A stretch of DNA of 64,000 nucleotides, from positions 4,588,001 through 4,652,000 of the forward strand of contig JAKZAP010000005.1 of NCBI GenBank assembly GCA_023053575.1, written 5' to 3'. The stretch comes from Branchinecta lynchi (taxonomy: Eukaryota > Arthropoda > Branchiopoda > Anostraca > Branchinectidae). This document shows, piece by piece, positions 24,701 to 36,700 of this stretch. Below the pieces are notes generated by a model. It saw only the letters and a program-made list of their open reading frames with translations, did not search any database and was not told where the DNA came from. The number at the start of each line of letters is the position of its first letter. Within the stretch, counting starts at the first letter, position 1. A program made the translations under genes and the position numbers.

Positions 24701-27700
24701 GTCCTAATGACGAATTGTCCGTATGACATATAGTCCCTGTGACGAATTGTCCTTGTGACAAATTGTCTGTGACGAATTGTCCTGTGACGAATTGACCGGC
24801 CACCCTATAGGACAGGTTACCTCTTTTATCGAATGTACGCGGAACGAGCAGTTCCATCCAGATGAAAAATTTGTCGCCTGCTTAGTTTTCGACAGTTGTA
24901 CGAAACAGTTGCATGTATTGATATCTAATAGTAAAAAATACTATCATTTAATGTGCCTCAGACTGGGCCAATCTTAAGTAGTAGTATCCAGTAGCATCCA
25001 GTCTTGCTAGTAGTAGCATGCAGTAATACGGTAGCCTTGACATAGAAGCATGTAGTAGCATCAGTTCGTACTGGATGCTACTTTTTCGTACAACTTCATA
25101 CTAGTACTTTGAGATAAATTTTTCATCGGGATAATACATCGACGCTATGAGAGCATGGTGTACTTAGCGACATTTTTCTAATATTACATTAGTAACATGA
25201 CCCTTAGTACTTCTGGGATCGCTGCATGTCGGTAATGGATAACTCCACAGCTTTCTTACATGATGCAGAGCTTGGTACGGGCTTAGTAGGGCCCTAGGTG
25301 TGAGCTATACCAATAACTCCTTTTCAAAAAAAAAATAAAAAAAAAATGGCCTGACAGTGTTGATATGGAAGTAGTATCCTCAGACACCTGCACCGACAAA
25401 TAGGCCGACGGAAAATGTTCGGTGTGGTAGTCGAGCCGCAAGCTGGAGTGTGAAAGTAAAATGTGTATCACATCTTATGTACAAACAGCATTAGAACCAA
25501 GACATTTCACATCCCCAATAATTAAAAAAACACTGAACCGGCCAGTCCAACTCCTTAAACGTCTTGACATTAGCAAGGTAATAACAAGTGTAATAGAACG
25601 AAACCGTTTTGTTGCTACCCCCCTTCCCACAGCTTCATTAAGATCGGCTTATTATCGATCATATGACAAATCGTCCATTTTCCAACTCATCATTAAAGTT
25701 CAATGGGCACATCAAACTACCCCAATCCCACTCTGTAACAACCTAGGAACAATGCTTACCCCTAGATCAGCAGCTTTTTCAACAGTTTCCTCTCTGTGAT
25801 ATTTCAAAGCGTAATATTTTGGGCCTGTACATGCTCAATGTACTAGCTTGGACAAAGATAAAAGTGATGTTTCTTATAATACTTAGTAGATCTTTATTTT
25901 ATGCATAAATCAGCTTGTATAATTCATATTTGAATAGGTTATTTGTTTTTGAATGATTTTTGTAGCTATGTTATTTTCTATAAGCTTATTGCATATTCTG
26001 GTATATTTTATAAAGCAAGCTAATCAAGCTTCAAAACACTATTCCCCAAAGAAAAAACTTTAACAGGCAATTTAAGCCATGGAACTTCTGATGAAACACT
26101 AGAACAATCAGGTAAACTGCATCTGCGGCTTGACTTTGGTGACATCTCAAATAAATCCTTTTCTATCAAGCATTGCTGGGAGTTTTTTAATTTCCTGCCA
26201 CGATACCCCAGCTCCTAAGATTTGGATCGCCGAAATGCCAGAGAGGTAAAGACAAGGGATAACAAGAAAACGGCCGTTTTTCGTTGCGCCTTCTAAAGGA
26301 AGTCGGAAATATTTATTTGTGAAGCATTTAATACAAAGTAAAGCATTAGAAGTGTCCATTGTGCTTTAAGGATTAAAGTACGCCGCATGGTCTTATTTGT
26401 TAGTGTTACAGCAAAATCCACACTTATGCATATTTATCCACAAGTATACAAGAGTTGAATTTGAGACATGTCATAGACGAACTTAAACTCATAGGAAATC
26501 TGGGCCCAGTGGGCCCAGTTATTTCAACCGCACAGTAAGCAAGAACTTCTGGCCGCACAATACATTTTCAGGTTCTCTATGGGCCTATGACCATCTGTGC
26601 CTCGAGCGTGCTTTGGTTACAAATGAATCCCTAGCCCCCCCCCCCCCCCCCCCCCCCCCCCAGTGTGCGCCTTACCAATACAGTGCACAACTATTTGTTG
26701 CAACTCGAAGAGGAATTATGTAAGGTCAAAAGGCCTGATGTTCATTTACAGGTCACGGACCTTCGGGCAGTTAAAGTTGGGAGTTCTTGGAAATCTTATA
26801 GCACACTAAGGGTGAAGATATCTAGACTAAACTTGGTGGACATAACTATCATGTGCGTCCGTGCCCCGGATTTCGATGGGGGGGGGGCGACTCTTCCTTT
26901 CCTCAACGACCTTGAAAGAACAAACCTTAGCTGATATTCACGCTACCGATACCTGCAAGTGCCATATTTGAATGTATCAGGAGTCCACTTACTTCTCATG
27001 TTCCATCTCCAGTTGATTATGATTTTCAGCTCTACAGAAGATTCGCAATTTTGTGGCAGCCCAGTTCTGTCGTTTAGAAATAATGTGTGGAAGCAGTAAA
27101 GTAAGTCCTGAAATGAGGATACGTTAGAACAATATTTCCTGGGATCATGGTCGCATACATCCTAGCAGCGCGGCCAAAAACGAAAGCTTAAAGGACCTCT
27201 CTTACCTGTACAACCTACTCCGTAATCACTCCATATATTTCTAAACCCGGAGACCCCAAATTCGTACGGTACATTCTAACCCCTCTAACAGAACCACGCT
27301 GATTTTTTCACTTGCCGTGTTTTGCTACCTTTTATGTGCATCACGCTGCCGACGGTTGTCTGCGAGAAGTTTTTCCATCAGAACAAGACCAAAGGTTTTG
27401 ATGGGATCCCAAAAATCTAATATTTGATCCAGACAATTGCGAACGAACTACCATACTTGTCCAGAAAAAAAAAGTTCAGAAACGAATTCAGCGTATCTCC
27501 TTATTCGTATAAAGAACATCTAATCAACTTCAAGTAAAAGTTCAAACTATAAAAAAAAATCCAGTTTCAACCGGATTCCAAACGAACTATATGTCCAGGT
27601 AAAAAAAAAAATTTTCATATACAGATTGAGCGTGTCTTCTTACCCCTAAATCTGTCATCTAATCGACTTAAAACTTTTGCTTTTGACAAATTTTCCGGTT

Positions 27701-30700
27701 TGGCCTGACTCCGGCCGAACAACTTGTCTTGGTAGAAAATACTGTTCACGTAAGGGTTCAGCATGTCTTCTTACCCCTTAATCGAACATCTAATCAACTA
27801 CAAATAAAACTTTTACTTTCAACAAACTTTCCGTTTTTGGCCGAATTCCGGGCGAACTACTTGCTCGGCGAGAAAATGGTTTTCACCACCGTGTTCAGCA
27901 TGTCTTCTTATCTCTAAATCGAACATCTAATCAACTTCAAAGAAAACTTTTAACATACTTTCCGGTTTTGGCCGGATTCAGGGCTAACTACTTGTCCGGC
28001 GAACAAATGTGTTTCACCATCATGTTCAGCATGTCTTCTTATCCCTAAATCGAACATCTAATCAACTTCAAATATATCTTTTACTTTTAACAAACTTTCC
28101 GGTTTTGGCCGGATTCCGGGCGAACTACTTGTCTGATGACAATATGGTTTTCACCATCGTGTTCAGCATGTCTTCTTACCCCATAATCGACTATCACATT
28201 ATATGTTTAAACAATTTCATTTGCCCTTTAAATTAAACCCCCTCCCCCACCCCTAAATGTAGGGCTACAGAGCCCATCTACGAACTTGACCTTACTCTTG
28301 ACCCAACTAATCCTCACACCAAGTTTCATCAAAATATCTCATTCCCTTCGAGAGTTATAGTGCGTACAGACGGACAGACGGACAACTTTTGTGATGTCAT
28401 AGGTATCCCTTCACTTACGTTTTGGGATCCCAAAAAGTGGTTATTTAAATTGTTTCCCTGTTTTCGCTATAAGTCAACGGGTCTCGGAAATGGCTTAAAA
28501 CAGCCACAACCGTGGGTTATTTGTTAAAAGCACAGACTAGTTTAAAGTATTCAAATATTTTAAAATACTATAAGTTAGAGTAAATTGTCATTTAAGTATT
28601 GTTTTTTTTTAGGCCCGATTAATCTTTTTTATTTCTTCTCTGTCCTGTTTTATCATCTTCCACATTCAACCCTTTTCTTTTTTTCACACCAAACTAATTC
28701 CCTTTTCTTGTCTTATAGTAAGTAAAAACAATTTCACTGTCATCTTCGAGAGACAGAACATAAGAGAGAAGAACATTAATGCTGTTCGGTGTCAATCTAT
28801 AAACAAACAGCTCTAGTAATGGCAATTGTAACAGAACTATATAATCAGCCTATCTTGTCTCAGAAAATATTTCGATTTCACACAGTGAATTGGCACCTAA
28901 TTCGATTTGAGAAAAAAGGACCACTTTCTATGATTCCTATCTAATCATGCTGTTAAAAGAATAGGTAGCTTTTTAAGCTTTAGTCCACACACTCCGAAGA
29001 CTTTCTTAGACGTAAACAAAATAAAAATATTACCTCCATCGTCGTACAGCCACCAAACATCGATCGTTGTACCCTTATGCTTCTGAGTAAATCTAGTGAC
29101 GGTGTCAATGACTTGCTTTGGTAGCGGATTTCCAGAAGAATCTCTGAAAAAGAATCAAGTTAACCTCTGGTTATCACTCGTAGGAATCAATCGCTCCTTG
29201 CATCCCCCCCCCCCTGCCCCCGGACGAGTCTTGCTGGTCGCGTCCAAGCACAGAATGTCGGACTCGCCAATCACGATCGGCGATTTTTAATCAGTGTTTT
29301 TTTGGATGGAATTTTTCCCGATTGTTTCAAAAATGCTTTTATTACACCCATACCCAAATGTAAAAACGTTAAATATGTTAATGATCTTCGACCGATTTCA
29401 AAAATGCCTGTTTTGTCTAAAGTTTTTGAGAGTTTTATTTTTGAGCATTTATCTGAAGATATTGAAGCAAAGCTTGACCCCAGACAATTCCCACCCATTA
29501 TTTGATTAGGCTAATTGACGATGTTATGAGGCATTTAGAAGGGGAAAATGCGTACGCGGAAATATTGTTGAGCGACATTGTGAAAGCTTTTGATAGCCTA
29601 GATCACCAGGTGGCAATTAATGAAGCTAAAGAAATGGGAGCCCGTCAGTTTTTGGTCCGATTGCTAGCTAGTTTTTTTAACAGGACGTAAACAGTGTGTA
29701 ATGCTAAGTAAAAGTGATATTTCAGATTTTCTAGATATTTTCTGTGGTAGTCCCCAGGGGACAAAGCTTGGACCTTTAACATTTTTAATTGTTTTTAACA
29801 ATGTTTTCCTAGCTGTTTTTAACCGTTTCAAATTCGCTGACGATCTGTCGTCTTTATCACTTCGAACTATCCCTCCAATCCAGACCGAGCAAACACTTTC
29901 AACTAGTCCTGGCTAGGACCTGGCTCAAACTGTCAGTCAGTTCTACCAAGAACTTTGTATTAAGAGTTTCGTTCCTTAAGCGAGATCGTCCAGTTATGGC
30001 AAACATTGGTCTGGAATGTAGAGATAGCCTAAAACTTCTTGGCGGTATTTTAGATAATGATCTGAAGAAGAATTCCCACGTTGATATGATTCTCCAGAAG
30101 GCAGCCCCACTCCTTAAGTCGTATTCTATCTTTCGTAGGTTTGGTCTTTCCCCAAGAGTCATGCGGTCATTGTATTGTACGTACATCCGTCCATGCGTAG
30201 ACTTAATGATGGTCAGAGGGACAGACTTGAAGGGATTCAGAAGAGAGCAGTGAAGATCATGCTAGGCCCCAACTACACTTCGTATGAAGCTGGTCTAGAC
30301 AGGCTTGGTCTCTCTACTCTGTCTGAAAGACGCCCCAAGTTGACAATGGATTTTGGACGTAAATGCTTGTCCTCTGATCTTCATAGATCTCTCCTACCGG
30401 ATTACGAGGCCCCAAAACCAATCTCGACCTGAAACAAGGCTTCGCGCTGCAACCCGTAATTGTACCAGACTTGTTCGCCCCGATATCCATTCTACTGACC
30501 GGCATCTTTCGTCATTTTCTACCATATTTCGTAAATTATTTAAATTCTGAACCGTGATATATTCGTTATTAATTGTATAGACACATAGACACATTTTAAG
30601 GTAATTATTGAGAAGTGATTATTAAATTTTAGCCGTGTTAAGAATTGTGTGTGACGATCCGACGCTAGCAAGTAATTATATGAGCTATTCAGGAAATAAA

Positions 30701-33700
30701 CGTGGTTATTATTATTATTATCCACCGGTCCACGGCATCTTAACATTTTCAGTCGTTTTATCATTATCATTAATGTAAAATTGCTTTTGTTGATCCATAT
30801 CTTGGTGTCCCCTCCAAGATAAATCACTTTGTAAATAGTTTGTACAAAATTTTGTGTTGATCCATATCTTGGTGTCCCCTCCAAGATAAATCACTTTGTA
30901 AATAGTTTGTACAAAATTTTGTGTTGATCCATATCTTGGTGTCCCCTCCAAGATAAATCACTTTGTAAATAGTTTGTACAAAATTTTGTGTTGATCCATA
31001 TCTTGGTGTCCCCTCCAAGATAAATCACTTTGTAAAATTTTAGTTTTAGTTGTAAATGCGAGGTCGCATTTTTTTCAAGAAGGGGCATATGTTGTATATC
31101 CAGTTTAAAGTCTTTTACCCCTAATTTGACCTGACCCGACCTCAGTTAATTACCAAGTTTCGTAATACACATGCATGGGATTATAAGATAATAATTAAGA
31201 TTCGAGCATATGTTGCATATGTTGTATATCCAGTTTAAAGTCTTTTACCCCTAATTTGACCTGACCCGACCTCAGTTAATTACCAAGTTTCGTAATACAC
31301 ATGCATGGGATTATAAGATAATAATTAAGATTCGAGGTATAAATACCTAGGTATGCGATAGAGTAAAGGATTCACATTTCAGTTGCCTTTCAGTCACCTT
31401 TGAGTGAGTTTGGAGCTAGTGTTGTCATGAAATAAATGAACCTTTGTCATACGATATTATATGACACCAAGTAATTCAGTGTATTCAGTTAAATGACACA
31501 AAAATAGTTGGCTTTTCAGTTAAACTTTAATAGAACGCTGTCATCTCGAGGCAGGGGTAGAGAGGATGGCGGCAGTTATTACTAATATGTCACTGTAAGG
31601 ATTGATGGCATGGAATATCAGTTCCGATCAGATTCATTGATCCATAGCATTTCGATTTTTTGTGTAATGATTTTGTGTGAACGATTTTCAGTGGAAAGGC
31701 CAACAGATAACCAGAGAAGTGGTCCATGCATGTGAGGATATAGCGGTGTTGCTTGGAGCTCGTCGGCTGAATTTCTCCAACGATGTCAACGGCAATTCTC
31801 TTGAATGGCTCAGTCGTGATTGGCAACGGCTTCAGTGGTGCTTTCTTCGGATTCCGCTTGCTGTGACCGATGGACTGGCAGACGTGACAGTGCTTGACGA
31901 AATCTTCGGTGTCATCATGCATTCCTGGCCAGTAGAAAAGCTTTCGAAGAATCTTGTAGAGACGTTCAATCCCTTGATGTGATCCGACAGGAGTAGAGTG
32001 GTACGCGGCCAAAACTTCCTTGCGAAGGAATGTTGGCACAACTAGGAGCTTTTCATCTGTTCGGAACCTTGTTGAATGCTTCGGTCGTCTGAAGAGTAGA
32101 TCATCTTGCAGTATGTATTTTGAGGCTTCGCTGTCCTGTTGACTCGTGATGATGGCACGACGGATTCGGCTGACATCTTGATCACGCTTCTGTTCGGCGA
32201 CCCAGCGGCGCTTCATGGCTGGCTCTTCGAGACAGACTTCTGCAAGGTTGACTTGTTGGATACGGCTTAGAGCATCAGCGTCGCTGTGAAGTTGTCCAGA
32301 TTTGTGCTTAATTGTCATCAGTCCGGCGTAGTCTTGAATCTTGAGTGCCCATCGCTGTAGTCGTTGATTTGCAGAAACTGACTTCTGGAGATAGGAAAGT
32401 CCTTTGTGATCGGTAACTACGTCGAACTGCCTTCCGTAGACATATTCCCTGAAGTGGTCCATGCGTAGATTAGGCAGAGGCTTCCGTGGTGGTGTAGTTT
32501 AATTCGGCTTTGCTTAGTTGACGGCTAGCATAGGCGACTGGATGTAGTTGACCATTTCGTTTAAGCAGAAGAACTGCACCAAGGGCATAGTTGCTGGCAT
32601 CGACATGGATGACGTATTCAGCATGGGCTGAGAAGTCTGGTCGAGCGAGGACTGGAGCGTTGACTAGCAGTCGCTTGAGTTCATCGAAACTTGCTTGGCA
32701 CTGTTCGTCGAAGTAAAACTGGACACCCTTATGTGTGAGGCGAGTAAGTGGTGCGGCTATCTTGCTGAAATCCTTAATGAATCGGCGGTAGAATCCGGCT
32801 AGGCCCAAAAAGCTTCGGACCTGCTTCTCGTTTGCTGGGGCAGGAAATTTGACGATGGTACTGATTTTCTCTTCATCGACGGCGATTCCTTCGCGAGATA
32901 TGCAGTGTCCAAGGAGCTTGATTTCAGGAACGGCAAGTTGGGTCTTCTCAGGTCGTATGCGGAGGTTGTGATCTCGCAGGCGCTGGAACAGATCCCTCGT
33001 GTAACGCAGAAAATTGGCGAAAGTCTCTCCATGAAAGTTGACGTCGTCCTGATAGGCATCAGTATTTGTTAACCCTTCAATGACAAGTGACATCAATCGC
33101 TGGAACGCTTGTCCACTCGTACGTAGACCTTGGGGCGTAACGGTGTATTCGTACTGATTGTCCCATGTCACGAAGGCAGTGTACTGGCATGAGTCTGGGT
33201 GTAGCTCTTGCTGGAAGAATCCATGTCCAAGATCGCACTTTCCGAAAAACTTTGAACGGCTGAAGCTTTCCAAGATTGTTGAAATCCTCGGCAAAGGATG
33301 GATGTTGTTGTAACGGGTCCGGAGATTGAGCTGGCGAAAATCGGTGACGATTCTGATGCGTCCATCTTTCTTTCGCAACGCGAGCATCTGTGCTCCCCAC
33401 TCGGAAGTAGACTTGCGAATAATGCCTTGGTTGAACATCTGGCGAAGTTGCTGCTCTGTCTGTTGCCTGAGGGCGTGCGGGATGCGGTATGGATGACCTC
33501 GATATGGTGTTGCTCCTTCTTGTAGCTCGATCTTGTTACGGTAAGTTGAAGATCTGCCAAGTGGTTCATCGTCGTTCAGCACGAATATATCAGCAAAATC
33601 TTCGATGAGCTGTCGCAGCTGGGCTTCTTGATCACGCGAGCTGTGGCTGAAATCGAATCAGGATTGGAGCTGACGTTTTCGTTCAGGGGAGAACCAATCG

Positions 33701-36700
33701 TAACTGGTTGATGCTTGCTGGTGGAATTGTGCTGCTGAGTCGTTGGTTGACGGTCGGCTTAGCTGTTCTTCAGTCACAAGTTGAACACTTGCCCACTTCA
33801 AACTTGGATACAGTTTCATCGGTCGGCTGGTCGTGTTGAATACTGGAATCTCGATTCGGCCAAGATAGTTCACTTCGGCGACACAATCGACACAGGAACC
33901 TTGTCGGCGAGGCTGTATGATGACTTGTCTCCCGGCGTAACGTCTGTCGAGCTGCAAAACGACCGGCTTCGATGTCCATGGCTTGATGTAGTTGAAGGAC
34001 TGGACGGTTGCCTGCGTATCGAAGAACATGGAATGGACATTGCTCCCGATATAGAGTTTTTCTTCGGCGATGTTGAGCGTAATGCTGTGCTGACGAATAG
34101 CATCTGAACCGAGCAGAACGGTGAACTTCAGGAACTTGCGGTCAACCAGAAGGAATCGTTGGCGAAAACGCTGTTTTCCGATGAAGAAATCGATGACTGC
34201 CTCACGAACGTAGCTCTGTACTTGCATTCTTCTTGAGACTGACGATATCGGCTTCAGGAATCATGTGAAAGATGTCGCTTCGTAGCAGAGACACTTCACT
34301 TCCGGTGTCAAGGACGGCAAACGTAGACACTTGCGAAAAACGGACGACACAATACGGCAAAGTAGAACACTGAATACTATTTACAAATGGGCGACCCACG
34401 TATCCCCTTTTACGCGAGCCGCTTGCTGGAAAAATGACAGTTTCTAGCAAGATGTCCAAAACGACGGCAGTTGAAACACTGGATACGCCCAAATGTTCTC
34501 CAACGCTGTGTTCTTTTGTGACTGTACGTTTTCTGTTGGTGATGGAAACTGGAACGGCGACGATTGTTATCTCCTTCGCTAGATGATCTGGACCGTTGCT
34601 GTGATGAACTCGAACGTTGCTGTGATGATCTCGAACGGCTGGGCTCTCGAACCGGCGAATCAAGTTGACGCTCCCGACGGCTCCTTTCAGAGGCATCCGA
34701 AGACGCGGATGACGCGCGTGAACGGCTGCTGACACTGGGACTTCGTTCTCGATACTGAGAGAATGAATCGTCATCGAATCTGACTTGAATTGGTGGCTTC
34801 GAGGGCTTCAAGATGCTGGAGACGGTCGCAGAAGACGTAGGCTTGCAGAGCTCTTCTAATTCCTCGGCTGCAATGGCTGCTTCGACGGCATCCTGTAGTT
34901 TTGAGTGCTTCTTCGCTGCGTAGATAGCACGCTTCAGTGGTGGTTGGACTCCGTTCAGGAACGCTTGCAGGACTTGGAAGTTCAAAACCGGGGCGTGTCT
35001 GGTCGTCGACTTCTCCAAAGGCACTTGCAATGAGCTCCTTGAGATGGCGCACATACGATTGCACTGAGCGGCTTCCTTGCTGGCTCTGGAAGACTTGGAC
35101 CAGCGGGTTCACGGAAGGTCTGTAGAATCGCTCCTTCAATAGCTTGATAAGGGCCTCGAAACTGGAGATTTGCTTCCCGTCAGTAGTAGCGGCTGCGTCT
35201 CCCTTCAGCTTTGCTGTGGCGACGGTGACTATGTCCTCTTCCTTGTAGTACGGACGTAGCAGCTGGTACTCCGTTTTGACGGCTTTCCTCCACTCCAGAA
35301 ATTCATCGCTACCTCCGGCGAACACAGGAAATCGATCAGCAATCAGGAAGAGTGGTGGCAGTGCAGTTGTTGTTGTCATGACGTCACCTGATCCCTGGTT
35401 TCGGCACCAATTTTGTCATATAATTTCGTATGATAAAGGTTCATTTATTTCATGACAACACTAGCTCCAAACTCACTCAAAGGTGACTGAAAGGCAACTG
35501 AAATGTGACTCCTTTACTCTATCGCATACCTAGGTATTTATACCTCGAATCTTAATTATTATCTTATAATCCCATGCATGTGTATTACGAAACTTGGTAA
35601 TTAACTGAGGTCGGGTCAGGTCAAATTAGGGGTAAAAGACTTTAAACTGGGTATACAACACTTGGATTCTACAATCCTAGGTGTCATGTTTACTGACGAT
35701 TTACGCTGACATAGCCATGTGGGTTACATAACAGGCAAAGGCTCCGCTCTCTTGAACGCCTTTAGCTACTTACGACGATTTGGACTCTCAATTGAGTCAC
35801 TCCTAAGCTGTTACAAGACTTACGTCTGGCCTGTTACCGAGTACGCTTGTAGTCTATGGCATGCATCTCTAACTACTGAGCAGATTGACAAAATTGAGTC
35901 AATGCAAATACGGGAGTGCAAAATTATTCTTGGACCCTCGTACACTGACTACGATACAAGTCTTTCAAAACTGAATCTGATGACACTGAGCCAGCGAAGA
36001 AATAAGCTCTTAATGAATTCTGGGATGACTCTGTTGAATTCCGATCATCATCGTGAAATACTTCCAAGTTTTCAAAGCAGTACACAAGAGAAAAAAAAAC
36101 CGGGGATCAAAAAATCTCAAACACCAACTATTAGAAAAGCCTCCAGCTGCTTCGTCGGATCGTTTTCTCAAGTCTTTCGTGCCGTATTTCGTGAAACATT
36201 TTAATTCGATGCAACAAAATGACTTCTAACTGTAAATATTTTGAGGTTTTGTTCACCTAGGCTAATTGTATCTATTGTCATTTTATAATTGTATATATTG
36301 TCATTTTATAACTGTATATATTGTCATTTTATAATTGTAGATATATAGTTACCGATTAGTTTAATATTTTATGAACTGATGACTTTTCATTTATAGTTAT
36401 TTATATTTATACGTGTCGTTTAAATGTAACCGCCATAAGTCAATGATAAATGAAAAAGGGTTATTATTTTCGTTGACTTCCTCTGCTATTCGTTGTAAAA
36501 GAATATTTGGAGAATATAACGAATATGAATTTGAAAGGGATTTTTTATTTTTACACTATCTGCTCCATTTATGACGTTCGGAATATCTACGGCCGTCCAC
36601 ATTGAAAATTCTACTATGTCGCGGGAGATTTTAATCTCAACAAAAACGCGGCATTTCAGTGGGCAGTGGTGAGATTGGTGAAGATTGCTTAGTGCCTGAA

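Larger units (their letters stand above)
9503..24804 (+). mobile_element. Mutator-like (MULE) element with long subrepeat TIRs, host of a LINE
   Basis: The left terminal repeat (9503-9636) and right terminal repeat (24681-24804) are inverted relative to each other. Both are built of units of about 16 bp of the form ACAATTCGTCACAGG, and the order and length of the first units correspond. The flanks carry the same 8 bases CTATAGGA (9495-9502 and 24805-24812). A MULE transposase remnant lies at 9929-10326. Most of the 15.3 kb is a later LINE insertion, so the original element was probably only about 1-2 kb here. Transposase coding is broken, so the element is not autonomous. Confidence 0.7.
31590..35660 (-). 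mobile_element. Ty3/Gypsy LTR retrotransposon, 3'-truncated and frame-broken
   Basis: On the minus strand the order is 5' LTR (35660-35414), primer-binding site, gag with zinc knuckle, protease, reverse transcriptase, RNase H and integrase. Integrase after protease-RT-RNase H defines Ty3/Gypsy. It stops inside the integrase core at 31590, and the expected 3' LTR in direct orientation is missing. No envelope-like frame is seen. Multiple frame changes make it inactive. Confidence 0.9.

Noticed and set aside
26635..26661. C27 and similar G/C runs as functional G-quadruplex sites
   Set aside because: Most long G/C runs here belong to miniature elements or have no supporting context, and their lengths are unreliable in assemblies.
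30791..31036. Hammerhead ribozyme satellite or CRISPR array
   Set aside because: The 67-bp units lack the CTGATGA and GAAA core of hammerheads, and there are no unique spacers between repeats.
30540..31088. Four overlapping minus-strand frames beginning [13 protein letters not shown]
   Set aside because: They are the 67-bp tandem repeat read in different registers.
31220..35660. Treating the two 247-bp LTRs as an ordinary direct LTR pair
   Set aside because: Direct comparison shows they are reverse complements of each other, so the left one is displaced and inverted.
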